From: JBHGBB01 sp041946755
Lineage (GTDB): Bacteria > UBP4 > UBA4092 > JAOAEQ01
Direction of reading: 5' to 3'
DNA: 18,697 bases
Assembly: GCA_041946755.1 (NCBI GenBank)
Contig: JBHGBB010000056.1
Span: 1 to 18,697, forward strand
The notes under the pieces were generated by a model. It worked only from the letters and a program-made list of their open reading frames with translations. It was not told the origin of the DNA and searched no databases. The position numbers were made by a program, and so were the translations under genes. Below are positions 1 through 6,550 of this stretch, piece by piece. Each line of letters opens with the position of its first letter. Positions within the stretch are counted from its first letter, which is position 1.

Positions 1-233
1 TTATAAATTTTCTCCGTACTTTTCCTATCGTTATGAACCTTGATAATATTTGGAGAGAAAACATTTTCATTAAAATAATTTATTCCTACTTTTTCAACCA
101 TTATATTGTGCATCGAAACCCTTAATAAATTTTCAATAATAAATATTATTCCATACCCAAATTCTTGCCTCTTTATTTGATCATTATTTAACATTTTTAA
201 TCCCAAATAATCAATAAGTAATTCTATATTCAT
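1..233 (-). CDS. Partial hypothetical protein, N-terminal 77 residues, possibly HEPN-like
   Basis: An open frame starts at the ATG at 233-231 and runs off the left edge of the window with no stop. The visible 77 residues begin MNIELLIDYLGLKML and contain an amphipathic stretch, GIIFIIENLLRVSMHNIM, followed by VGINYF. This E-x2-LR helix followed by a G-x-x-(Y/W)F-type turn resembles Swt1-type or other HEPN helices, but the classical R-x4-6-H motif is not exact (R38 and H42 are only three residues apart). No strong Shine-Dalgarno site is visible. A well-formed promoter 85-113 bp upstream (318-346) supports expression. The gene is more AT-rich than its neighbours, which could indicate transfer or a defence or toxin gene. 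The product cannot be settled without the missing part. Confidence 0.45.
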   Translation of the reverse strand, partial: MNIELLIDYLGLKMLNNDQIKRQEFGYGIIFIIENLLRVSMHNIMVEKVGINYFNENVFSPNIIKVHNDRKSTEKIY

Positions 234-317
234 TCTTCATTTTATTAATACTTAATTCAAAATACTTATCATTGTTTCATTTATGCAATATTTAAGTTAT
301 GTAGTTTAATACTTGCG

Positions 318-346
318 ATTTTATGAGATTTTGTATTTTTTGTCAA
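318..346 (-). promoter_or_regulatory. Sigma70-type promoter for the truncated gene at 1-233
   Basis: On the minus strand, TTGACA (346-341) is followed by a 17-bp spacer and TAAAAT (323-318). This is a perfect -35 and a 5/6 match to the -10 at ideal spacing. It predicts a start near 311 and a leader of about 78 nt before the ATG at 233. From 347 to 504 I see no gene and no structure worth naming. Confidence 0.6.
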
Positions 347-504
347 GGGCAATCTGATATAAAAGTGATTAGTTGTAAGGTGTGAGATATGAGTGAACAT
401 CTGATTACAGTAAAATAAACAACAACGATTACGGCAATATTTTCCTATCTGTAACTAGTCGACTTAACGATTGGAGAAGAAAGATGATATTACCATAAGA
501 AATA

Positions 505-882
505 TTAGGTGGTTGTAGAAGATATTTCTTTCGGTTTTTTAAGTAATTCGACTAATCTGAGGATGATACCTATGATACTCATGAACCAAGCGATAGGGTA
601 TGGGAGAATAAACAAACCCCACCAGAGGGAATGGCCGGATTTACCGCCGAGACCACCGAGCATACTTAAAATAATCATTGCCCCGACTCCGAAAATAATC
701 ATACCTGAAGACCATAAAAATAGTTTCTGATATCGGCTTTTACCCACCATTGCACCGATAGCGATTAAAACGCTTCCCGGCAGAATAATAACTGACCCTT
801 CTAACGGATCTACTGCACCAACCAGCATTAAAACCAAGCCAACAAAAACCAAAACGTTTGACCATAATTTGCGTGAGTTCAT
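505..882 (-). CDS. Small four-helix integral membrane protein, paralogue of 2001-2378
   Basis: This 125-residue protein is almost entirely hydrophobic. It has four predicted membrane segments (about residues 9-24, 29-46, 54-74 and 86-112), a short basic N-terminus and a charged tail ending KKPKEISSTTT. No family or catalytic motif is recognised. It is the same length as the protein at 2001-2378 and clearly homologous along its whole length: both have P-G/T-S-hydrophobic-IGAMV-KSRY in the middle and a LPYPI-W-(F/I)M-(S/A)I(I/V)GII-R(L/F)(V/I)E segment followed by KPKEI near the end. The ATG at 882 is preceded by an AAAGGA-like site; an ATG 8 bp upstream reads straight into a stop. It lies 66 bp downstream of the methyltransferase on the same strand and is probably cotranscribed with it from the promoter at 1884-1913. 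Its role is unknown. Confidence 0.8.
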   Translation of the reverse strand: MNSRKLWSNVLVFVGLVLMLVGAVDPLEGSVIILPGSVLIAIGAMVGKSRYQKLFLWSSGMIIFGVGAMIILSMLGGLGGKSGHSLWWGLFILPYPIAWFMSIIGIILRLVELLKKPKEISSTTT

Positions 883-948
883 AGACTCATATTCCTTTCA
901 TCAACAATATATTATTTAGTATATAGGTTTGATTGGTTTCGCATCTTT

Positions 949-1800
949 TCATTGCGTATCTTTTTTCTCGGATTCGATATATGCCATCGGGACGGTTAAC
1001 CGTAATTCCCCGTGTTGTATTGCAAGTTGATTTAGGTTCTGCTCTAATTTCAGAAATACCGGAGTTAACTCCCGTTCCGGGATAACTTTCATCCAATTCT
1101 CAAGGAATCCGCATCGAATAAAAGAATGCCGTAAAAACGCGCTGCCGGTTAAGAACCGCATCTTGAATTTATCTTCATGAATACAGACGATATTAAATCC
1201 ATACGTTTGCAGGAATGGAATTAAAGTAGCTAGCGATGTTCGATGCCGAATATGGGTATCGAGTGTATCGACTAAATCCGATTTCCCTAACTCTACCAAG
1301 GTCGACTTGAAGAGGGTATAGAACTCATGCCAATGCCCTTGTAAATTGGTGGTCAAAACCAGCTTCCCGCAGGGTTTAAGTATCCGATAGCATTCGGATA
1401 GAACCGCAATTTTATTCTCGAAATTATTCAACCCTAAATTGGAAATGATTAAATCGATTGAACTCTCAGGTAACTTCGTTTGTGCAGCATCGGATTCGAT
1501 AAACTCGACGTTAGTAATCCGGAAATTTTTCTGTTTCTCCCGACCGCGGGCGATAGCCGGAGCCCATGGGTCGACTCCATATACATAGCAAGTATCGCCT
1601 AACCGTTGCGCCAGTTCGAGGGTCGGGAATCCGGTACCGCACCCGATATCAACTACTTTCATATTCGGTTTAATCGGAAGATGGGCGAAGAGCAACATAC
1701 CGAATGCTGCCGACCATAATGGGACTTCGTCATAGGTAGCAACAAATTCCGGGCCATAGTCGAATTTCGTATTCAGATAATCCGGGATATTATTGGCCAT
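949..1800 (-). CDS. Class I SAM-dependent methyltransferase
   Basis: This 283-residue cytosolic protein has a Rossmann-type SAM-binding core. Motif I is VVDIGCGTG at residues 49-57, the acidic ribose-binding residue is D77 in GVDPW, a SDA-x4-LP segment spans about 103-111, and the motif IV-like IDLIISNLGLNN starts at 115. The next strand region, YRILKPCGKLVLTT, is typical of the UbiE/type-11 methyltransferase group. The C-terminal roughly 120 residues form a variable substrate-binding cap and do not reveal the substrate. It starts at the ATG at 1800 with only a weak upstream site (TAGGT). A promoter lies about 84 bp upstream, and a small membrane protein gene follows 66 bp downstream. Methylation of a small molecule or quinone-like acceptor is plausible, but the sequence does not fix it. 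Confidence 0.87.
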   Translation of the reverse strand: MANNIPDYLNTKFDYGPEFVATYDEVPLWSAAFGMLLFAHLPIKPNMKVVDIGCGTGFPTLELAQRLGDTCYVYGVDPWAPAIARGREKQKNFRITNVEFIESDAAQTKLPESSIDLIISNLGLNNFENKIAVLSECYRILKPCGKLVLTTNLQGHWHEFYTLFKSTLVELGKSDLVDTLDTHIRHRTSLATLIPFLQTYGFNIVCIHEDKFKMRFLTGSAFLRHSFIRCGFLENWMKVIPERELTPVFLKLEQNLNQLAIQHGELRLTVPMAYIESEKKDTQ

Positions 1801-1883
1801 ATACCTACATGCTTATATAATCCAAACCTGATACACTCACCATAACCAGATCCGGGTTATTTCATCTTAGTATATCAGCTGAT

Positions 1884-1913
1884 ATTGTACTGTCTTTTCA
1901 TCTATGGAGTCAA
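1884..1913 (-). promoter_or_regulatory. Sigma70-type promoter for the methyltransferase and membrane protein genes
   Basis: On the minus strand, TTGACT (1913-1908) and TACAAT (1889-1884) are separated by 18 bp. The whole block from the -35 to just past the -10 is nearly identical to the promoter at 2610-2639, including CCATAG after the -35 and GACAG before the -10. The predicted start lies near 1877, giving a leader of about 77 nt to the ATG at 1800. Confidence 0.6.
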
Positions 1914-1965
1914 GAATCGTAGTTTCGGTTAGCATTGTTGGAGAAGCATAATCACAACGCCAGTT

Positions 1966-1989
1966 ATAACTTCAGAAAAAAGAAGTTAT
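1966..1989 (-). other. Hairpin just downstream of the 2001-2378 gene
   Basis: ATAACTTC and GAAGTTAT form a perfect 8-bp stem around an 8-nt loop, about 11 bp past the stop codon of the membrane protein gene. In the minus-strand transcript the loop is U-rich, but no U-run follows the stem, so this may only stabilise the mRNA end. I do not call it a confident intrinsic terminator. Confidence 0.35.
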
Positions 1990-2000
1990 CGTAAGTGATT

Positions 2001-2378
2001 TCAGTTGGTAACAGAATCAATTTCTTTCGGTTTCCTAAATATTTCGATAAACCGGAAGATGATGCCAACGATAGCCATAATCCAGCCGATGGGATAAGGG
2101 AGCACAAACAGCCTCCACCAAAGAGGATGCTCGGAACGACCATCGAATCCACCATATCCACTTAAAGTAGACATCGCAACGGCTCCGAAAACGATCATGA
2201 TTAATGACCATAATAAAAGCTGCCGATACCGGCTTTTATCAACCATCGCTCCGATTGTAACTAAAAGGCTCCCTGTGAAAATAAACATCCAAAATTCCAG
2301 TAGATCAACTGTTCCAATCAGCATAAATATTAATCCGAGTATAACCAAAATATTTGATGAACGTTTTTGCGGGTCCAT
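2001..2378 (-). CDS. Small four-helix integral membrane protein, paralogue of 505-882
   Basis: This 125-residue protein has four hydrophobic segments and a charged tail (FRKPKEIDSVTN). It aligns end to end with the protein at 505-882, including IGAMVDKSRY and LPYPIGWIMAIVGII. I chose the ATG at 2378 rather than a TTG at 2402 because it gives exactly the paralogue's length and N-terminus (MDPQKRSSN against MNSRKLWSN), and because AAGAGA lies about 10 bp upstream of it. The promoter at 2610-2639 is a copy of the one in front of the methyltransferase. A 135-bp hairpin element now sits between promoter and start codon and makes the 5' leader about 225 nt. No family is recognised; the arrangement indicates a local duplication of a promoter plus a small membrane protein gene. 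Confidence 0.8.
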   Translation of the reverse strand: MDPQKRSSNILVILGLIFMLIGTVDLLEFWMFIFTGSLLVTIGAMVDKSRYRQLLLWSLIMIVFGAVAMSTLSGYGGFDGRSEHPLWWRLFVLPYPIGWIMAIVGIIFRFIEIFRKPKEIDSVTN

Positions 2379-2406
2379 TGTTTTTTTTCTCTTAAGCACC
2401 AAATAA

Positions 2407-2541
2407 ATGAATAGCCCCGACTTTAAAGTCGGGGTATAAGATATCCAATATAACTCCGGGTTTTAACCCATATTAATTCTTGACTAAAGTCATATCTGGT
2501 TTATTCTTTTCGTCCACGGCTTAAAAGCCGTGGCTATTCAT
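2407..2541. mobile_element. MITE-like non-coding element with terminal inverted repeats and four internal palindromes
   Basis: The ends are the 10-bp inverted repeats ATGAATAGCC (2407-2416) and GGCTATTCAT (2532-2541). With a 2-bp indel, the match extends outward to CAAAT/ATTTG. Inside each end is a 20-bp palindrome: CCCCGACTTTAAAGTCGGGG at 2415-2434 and CCACGGCTTAAAAGCCGTGG at 2514-2533. Two weaker ones lie between, GGGTTTTAACCC at about 2458-2469 and TGACTAAAGTCA at 2480-2491. It encodes nothing and would need a transposase in trans. It lies within the 5' leader of the 2001-2378 gene. Confidence 0.6.
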
Positions 2542-2609
2542 ATTTGAAAACGATTAAATCAAAATCGGAATTTTAATACTGATACTTTTGGGATTCAAAT
2601 ATCCAAGAT

Positions 2610-2639
2610 ATTGTACTGTCCATTTACCTATGGAGTCAA
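2610..2639 (-). promoter_or_regulatory. Sigma70-type promoter, copy of 1884-1913, for the 2001-2378 gene
   Basis: On the minus strand, TTGACT (2639-2634), an 18-bp spacer and TACAAT (2615-2610) form the promoter. The elements and most of the spacer match the other copy. From 2640 to 2804 there is only AT-rich sequence with a short degenerate GTTAGTT-like run (2657-2685), and I see no gene there. Confidence 0.6.
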
Positions 2640-2804
2640 GGACAGGAGTAAATGCAGTTGTTAGTTTATAGTTGTTAGTTGTTAGTAGAAAAAGAATCTT
2701 ACGATGTGCATTTCGACTGATGATAGCGATATGGTGAAAAGAATAACGGTAATCTCTAAAATCCGATATTTCCGGAATTTGTAAGTCTAATATAATCAGA
2801 GAGC

Positions 2805-2835
2805 GGATCAGATTGGCAGGCTGCCAATCTGATCC
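2805..2835. repeat. 31-bp near-perfect palindrome downstream of the carboxypeptidase-regulatory-like gene
   Basis: GGATCAGATTGGCAG is followed by one base and then its exact complement, CTGCCAATCTGATCC. The stem is 15 bp. It lies 24 bp beyond the stop codon of the gene at 2859-3560, but no U-run follows on either strand, so it is either an mRNA-end hairpin or a REP-like repeat rather than a classical terminator. Confidence 0.5.
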
Positions 2836-2858
2836 CGGGGGGATTAGGTTCGGATACC

Positions 2859-3560
2859 TTAATTATTCGGATATGATATACTCAATGGATTAACTGGACT
2901 ATTCATCGGCTGATTTTTCTTCGATTGAACGGTAACCATAAACTCCGGACCTTTAACCGGTTCATTTCCTTTAACTTCTACCTGAACAGTTTCGCCGAGA
3001 AATGATACCTGCCATTTCTTTGGTTTCGGAGGCGGAGTAACTTGAAAAGTATACTTACCTTGATTATCGGTAATCGCTTTCTCCTGATACCATAAATCTT
3101 CTGAGGGTAACTGCAGTTCTACCATCGCACCTGCTACCGGTACTGGTTTTCCATTAACCAACCTCATAACCGTTCCGGTTAATGCAACCCCTTTTTTCAT
3201 CACCACATTCAGATTAGTTGAATCTGGGGAGAGAGCATATAAAAACGTCGGAGCATACCCTATTTTATCGAAATAAATATCATACCGGAGGTCGGATTCG
3301 CTATAAGGAATCAAGAACCGGCCTTGGGAGTCAGAATAATATGCGGGCATTATTCCCAATCGATGTTCACGAACCCAATTATTCCCATGGAGCTTTTCAA
3401 GACCGCAAATTTGGATTTTCACCCCTTCTAAAGGAACCTTATTTTCATCGGTTATTATTCCTATTACCGCTTGAATCGGTTCTGCTAAGGTAACAGGTAG
3501 CGATACCCCAATCAGAATCAGCACCATACTAACTAATTTAAATATCGGAAACGCCGGCAT
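2859..3560 (-). CDS. Secreted protein with two carboxypeptidase regulatory-like domains
   Basis: The 233-residue product has an N-terminal signal peptide (hydrophobic core FKLVSMVLILIGVSLPVTLA, residues 7-26; likely cleavage near LAEP). Two transthyretin-like beta-sandwich domains follow. The first, about residues 30-122, has GIITDENKVPLEGVKIQICG, then a DSQGRF turn and a VVMKKG strand. The second, about 124-215, has LTGTV, PVAGAMVELQ and a TDNQGKYTF turn. This G-x-V-x-D(x)n-P-(L/V)-x-G-(V/A) then D-x-x-G-x-(Y/F) pattern is characteristic of the CarboxypepD_reg superfamily, which mediates binding or acts as a rigid spacer rather than catalysis. No enzyme domain is attached. AGGAGGG lies 9 bp before the ATG at 3560. 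It is monocistronic by context. The ligand and location beyond the inner membrane are unknown. Confidence 0.8.
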   Translation of the reverse strand: MPAFPIFKLVSMVLILIGVSLPVTLAEPIQAVIGIITDENKVPLEGVKIQICGLEKLHGNNWVREHRLGIMPAYYSDSQGRFLIPYSESDLRYDIYFDKIGYAPTFLYALSPDSTNLNVVMKKGVALTGTVMRLVNGKPVPVAGAMVELQLPSEDLWYQEKAITDNQGKYTFQVTPPPKPKKWQVSFLGETVQVEVKGNEPVKGPEFMVTVQSKKNQPMNSPVNPLSISYPNN

Positions 3561-3591
3561 AAGTTATTCCCTCCTATAAATATTACCATTA

Positions 3592-3620
3592 ATAACACCG
3601 GAATGAAACGATTTATTCAA
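3592..3620 (-). promoter_or_regulatory. Candidate promoter for the 2859-3560 gene
   Basis: On the minus strand, TTGAAT (3620-3615), a 17-bp spacer and TGTTAT (3597-3592) are well spaced but only 4/6 matches each. The predicted start near 3585 lies just ahead of the AGGAGGG site at 3575-3569. Confidence 0.35.
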
Positions 3621-3713
3621 TATAGAGAACCTGATTCCCGCGGTTATAATATGGAGTTGAGTTTATAATCGAGCTATTAATTTTGAGTTTAAGCGGATTC
3701 AGAGTTGTGCTTT

Positions 3714-3840
3714 GACGAGGGATATCGGATATCCCTCGTCATACCTCCCTATAATCCCCGCTGCCAAACTGATTTAATCCCCATCTCGGTTTTGACCTTG
3801 ATCTGGGGTATGATATAGGGATATCCGATATCCCTATATC
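3714..3840. repeat. Pair of related long palindromes in opposite orientation
   Basis: The first palindrome is 3714-3740 (13-bp arms beginning GACGAGGGATATC, one central base). The second is 3812-3840 (14-bp arms beginning GATATAGGGATATC, one central base). They share the core AGGGATATCSGATATCCCT, and each has a flanking TCATACC when the second is read on the minus strand, so the second is an inverted copy of the first. About 70 bp separates them. They occupy the 451-bp gap 3561-4011, which otherwise holds only a candidate promoter and no gene. The layout resembles a REP pair (BIME-like) or a short MITE. Confidence 0.55.
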
Positions 3841-4011
3841 TCACCCCGGGATGAAATCGGAATTAGAAAAGGATCAATTCACATTATAAGGAAAGGTTAA
3901 CTCAAATAAATTCAGGATAGAACCAGGTTATATACTATATAACCTGGTATTTTTACTATCAAAATGACAGGTTCAAAAAAAGATTTTGGTAGAGATAATA
4001 ATAAATCCGAG

Positions 4012-4482
4012 TTATTTTGGGTAGATACCAATTAATTTCATGATTCCGCCATGCATCTTATGGAACCAATTGGAGTTTGGTAGGAACATAAACATACAGA
4101 AACCAGTAATCAGATTCAATCCTCTCTCTTCAGCGCGATAAATCGCCCGGGTATCGGAAACCCCACCGGCGACATGCCGATGTAACCAGATATCTTTAAT
4201 TCCGGCGTCCGCGCAATCGATAACCGCTTGTTCGGTTTTATCTTCAGATAAGAGAATTAGCGCTCGTTCAGGAACGGGCATAATCTCTTTAATATTCTGA
4301 TAGCATTTAACGCCATCAAGTTCAGCGATATTCGGATTGACCGGGATAGCGGAATAACCTTGTTTAATTAATTCTTTATACAACATCCGGGAATATTCTT
4401 TCTCATTCCGGGATGCGCCGATAACCGCAATCCGTTTTACTGCTAAAAATTCATTTATTCTCTGTTTCGTTACCTTCGCCAT
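4012..4482 (-). CDS. CoA-binding domain protein (YccU-like)
   Basis: The 156-residue protein is a single Rossmann-like CoA-binding domain (CoA_binding_2 family). It begins with KRIAVIGASRNEKEYSRMLY (residues 16-35), where IGAS at 21-24 is the usual phosphate-binding turn. This is followed by the G(Y/F)-x-x-(I/V)PVNPN strand (residues 42-51), a VKCYQNIKEI segment, and the late GLNLITGFCMFMFLP region that usually carries the conserved C-M-x(2-4)-P signature of this family. The size matches the stand-alone family, whose members are cytosolic and poorly understood; free CoA or acyl-CoA binding is the accepted inference. The ATG at 4482 follows GGAG at 6 bp. It lies 88 bp downstream of the oxidoreductase on the same strand without an evident terminator, so the two are probably cotranscribed. 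Confidence 0.88.
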   Translation of the reverse strand: MAKVTKQRINEFLAVKRIAVIGASRNEKEYSRMLYKELIKQGYSAIPVNPNIAELDGVKCYQNIKEIMPVPERALILLSEDKTEQAVIDCADAGIKDIWLHRHVAGGVSDTRAIYRAEERGLNLITGFCMFMFLPNSNWFHKMHGGIMKLIGIYPK

Positions 4483-4570
4483 AATATCTCCATAAAAATA
4501 AAAAAATCAACCGCAAATTGAGTTAATTAAACAAAATAAACAGATACACCTATTCCGCTATCCGAACTCA

Positions 4571-5827
4571 TCAATCCGCAATATTTATCGTGACTACTTT
4601 ATTCTCTCGTCTCGCCTGTTCCGCCGCAAATACCATCAGATGGGTTTCCAAGGTCTCTTTCGGTCCGGATAGAATCAAGTTCGGATCATTCTTAGTTACC
4701 GCCGAGATAAACGATTTCATCAGTTCAAAATCGCCGCCATCATGCCCTTGCAATACCGAATGCTGGGCTTCATCCGGAACAATTTCTTTCCAGGTATCGG
4801 TTAAGAAATCAAAATGGCGAAGTTTAATCCCATCGCCGACCAGCATACCCATCGTCCCGAAAATCCGCACCTGTCTCGGGGCAATATCAGTAAACGCGGT
4901 CATGGTAAACGATGCGGTCCGGTTGCCTTCAAACATCAGGTTAACCACCTGATTATCGACCACATCATTATCGCAATCATAAACGCACCGGCCATACGGT
5001 CCCTGCTGCAACGCTTGAGTAATTCCCGATTCGGTAACATCGAGAGTTAAAACATTCACCGGCCAAGTAGTCACTCCGCGGGATAATCCGCCGAGATATA
5101 ACCTTTTGGCAGAATAAGGACATAATGGTTCGATACCGCATTCCAGACATCGGTTCCCTGCACCGGCAGGTTTCTCTTCTTTCCGGAAATGTTTCAACGC
5201 CCCGAAAGAATGCGCTGCTAAACAAGAAACGCCCATGATATATCGAATCCAATCGAGGTCATGACAACTTTTCGCTAACAGCATCGGCGACGATTCTTTT
5301 TCATTCCGCCAATTCCCGCGAACAAACGAATGCGCTTGATGCCAATATCCGACCGGTTCCAGACTTTGGATATTAACCACATCGCCAATAACTCCGCGAG
5401 TGACCACCTCTTTCACTTTCCGGGTATATCGGGTATACCGCATGTTATGACAAACCGCAAATATTTTGGGTGATTGCAGAACCCGGTTAACAATCCGCCG
5501 GCAATCAGCTTCGGTTGGCGCCATCGGTTTCTCTAATAGAATATGATATCCTTTATCCGCACAGGCTACTGCCGGGTCGACATGCATTTTATCCTGGGTT
5601 GCGATAATTGCCACCTCAGCAAATTTCGGCCGATCAAGTAATTTCCGCCAGTCATCAACCGCATTTTCCGGAGTGATTTGATGCTCAAGCGCCATCCGAT
5701 TCCGAAATTCTACTCGCGGTTCAGCAACTGCAACAACTTTCGCCAACTCCGGATACGCTTTTGCATAAGTACTATATTGATATCCCCGGCCGCCGGCACC
5801 GAGAATAATGATTGAAATAGGAGCCAT
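4571..5827 (-). CDS. Gfo/Idh/MocA-family NAD(P)-dependent oxidoreductase with a cysteine cluster
   Basis: This 418-residue cytosolic enzyme has the GFO/IDH/MOCA fold. The nucleotide-binding loop is GAGGRG at residues 10-15, an IATQDKMHVD strand end lies near 75-84, and the hallmark EKP is at 99-101 in LLEKPMAPT. SCHDLDW (187-193) supplies the usual catalytic-region histidine/aspartate. An insert with C227-x2-C230-x5-C236 (CLECGIEPLCPYSAKRLYL) is followed by C281 and C285, suggesting a bound metal or structural disulphides; this insert recurs in a subset of the family. Members oxidise or reduce sugars, inositols or sugar acids; the substrate here cannot be read from sequence. The start at 5827 has AAAGG about 10 bp upstream, and an extended -10 promoter lies about 50 bp upstream. 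The CoA-binding gene follows downstream. Confidence 0.9.
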   Translation of the reverse strand: MAPISIIILGAGGRGYQYSTYAKAYPELAKVVAVAEPRVEFRNRMALEHQITPENAVDDWRKLLDRPKFAEVAIIATQDKMHVDPAVACADKGYHILLEKPMAPTEADCRRIVNRVLQSPKIFAVCHNMRYTRYTRKVKEVVTRGVIGDVVNIQSLEPVGYWHQAHSFVRGNWRNEKESSPMLLAKSCHDLDWIRYIMGVSCLAAHSFGALKHFRKEEKPAGAGNRCLECGIEPLCPYSAKRLYLGGLSRGVTTWPVNVLTLDVTESGITQALQQGPYGRCVYDCDNDVVDNQVVNLMFEGNRTASFTMTAFTDIAPRQVRIFGTMGMLVGDGIKLRHFDFLTDTWKEIVPDEAQHSVLQGHDGGDFELMKSFISAVTKNDPNLILSGPKETLETHLMVFAAEQARRENKVVTINIAD

Positions 5828-5872
5828 TATGGTAAGCCTTTCGTATAATAAAAACCATGATTTTGAGTAATT

Positions 5873-5881
5873 ATTATACCA
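5873..5881 (-). promoter_or_regulatory. Extended -10 promoter for the oxidoreductase gene
   Basis: On the minus strand TGGTATAAT (5881-5873) matches the extended -10 consensus TGnTATAAT perfectly. The -35 region 17-18 bp upstream (CTGATT-like) is poor, as is common for extended -10 promoters. The predicted start lies near 5866, about 39 nt before the ATG at 5827. Confidence 0.5.
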
Positions 5882-5916
5882 TATTGTATTAGGAGAATCA
5901 GGGTTAGGGAAAATGC

Positions 5917-5942
5917 AAAAAGGAGGAGTGAATCATCCTCCT
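5917..5942 (-). terminator. Candidate intrinsic terminator for the ankyrin transcript
   Basis: On the minus strand AGGAGGA, an 8-nt loop and TCCTCCT (5942-5921) form a stem followed by TTTT and then GCATTTT. It would stop minus-strand transcription coming from the ankyrin gene at 6203-6550 before the oxidoreductase promoter. Confidence 0.5.
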
Positions 5943-5970
5943 GCGCTACTGTAGCTTCGGAGAACAGGTT

Positions 5971-6016
5971 GACTCACCCGCAATTCGGGCAAGGCATACC
6001 TAGCCCCTACCGGTAG
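5971..6016 (-). repeat. Dispersed hairpin element beginning CTACCGGTAGGGG
   Basis: Read on the minus strand, the palindrome CTACCGGTAG (6016-6007) runs into GGGGCTAGGTATGCCTTGCCC, a hairpin with one internal mismatch. A second small hairpin, CCCG-x5-CGGG, and GGGTGAGTC follow. The segment aligns by eye with 10127-10175 on the plus strand (CTACAGGTAGGGG, ATCCCTTAC, GCGGGT). It is probably a short non-coding repeat. The rest of the 375-bp gap 5828-6202 holds the promoter, a terminator, this element and the hairpin pair at 6056-6109. Confidence 0.4.
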
Positions 6017-6055
6017 AAATTATATTCAACATGCTGAATATTTCAAAAAATAACG

Positions 6056-6109
6056 CCGGCTGTCAGCCGGTATCGTAAATAATATAGAATAGGCAGGCTA
6101 ACAGCCTGC
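6056..6109. repeat. Pair of small GC-rich hairpins
   Basis: CCGGCT-GTC-AGCCGG (6056-6070) and GCAGGCT-AAC-AGCCTGC (6093-6109) are two tight 3-nt-loop hairpins 22 bp apart, followed respectively by TATCG and GATAC. They resemble paired REP-type repeats. An ATATTCA/TGAATAT inverted repeat lies just upstream at about 6022-6041. Confidence 0.4.
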
Positions 6110-6202
6110 GATACTTAAATTGTCACTTGCATCGTATGCCAGTTGATTATGCCTTTGGGGTAAGGATACTAGGTATCAGAGTATGTTGAGGAAAGGATAA
6201 CT

Positions 6203-6550
6203 TTATCTCGCGCCGGCATTTAGGAGGATTTCCTGGATATCCTGCCGGTTGCGTTCGATCGCATAATCTAACGCAGTCATTCCTGCCTGATTTTTAACAT
6301 TAACCTGCGCACCATGTTGGAGTAACAGTTTAACGATTTCCAATCTACCGAATTGCACCGCTTTCATTAACAAGGTATATCCCATATCATCGGTCGCATT
6401 AATATCCGCACCTTGAATAGTAATCATAATTTGTATCTTCTGAATATTCCCGATAGTAATACATCGGGATAACTCTTCATATCCATAATTTTCATTATGC
6501 TCTATTCCAGGGATAATATCGGATTTATGATAATTAAAATATGGTGACAT
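6203..6550 (-). CDS. Small ankyrin-repeat protein
   Basis: From the ATG at 6550 the product is 115 residues with no signal peptide. The C-terminal two thirds carry ankyrin repeats: a degenerate first helix pair (CITIGNIQKIQIMITIQGADINA), a clear repeat with DDMGYTLLMKAVQFGRLEIV then KLLLQHGAQVNV, and a final one with NQAGMTALDYAIERNRQDI and EILLNAGA. The T-L-(L/M)-x-A and G-A-x-(I/V)-N motifs are diagnostic. The protein would act as a protein-protein interaction adaptor; its partner is unknown. An in-frame TTG at 6607 would add 19 residues, but those look unlike the fold and neither start has a good ribosome-binding site, so the N-terminus is uncertain. It is divergent from the large secreted protein at 6839 and ends ahead of a terminator-like hairpin at 5942-5917. 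Confidence 0.75.
   Translation of the reverse strand: MSPYFNYHKSDIIPGIEHNENYGYEELSRCITIGNIQKIQIMITIQGADINATDDMGYTLLMKAVQFGRLEIVKLLLQHGAQVNVKNQAGMTALDYAIERNRQDIQEILLNAGAR

Noticed and set aside
2379..2402. TTG-initiated extension of the second membrane protein
   Set aside because: The ATG at 2378 gives the same length and N-terminus as the paralogue; the extra residues run across the ribosome-binding region.
5921..6020. Possible riboswitch or small RNA (hairpins followed by a terminator on the minus strand)
   Set aside because: I compared it by eye with c-di-AMP, cobalamin, SRP and 6S features and found no consistent match; part of it aligns with another dispersed hairpin, so a repeat is the simpler reading.
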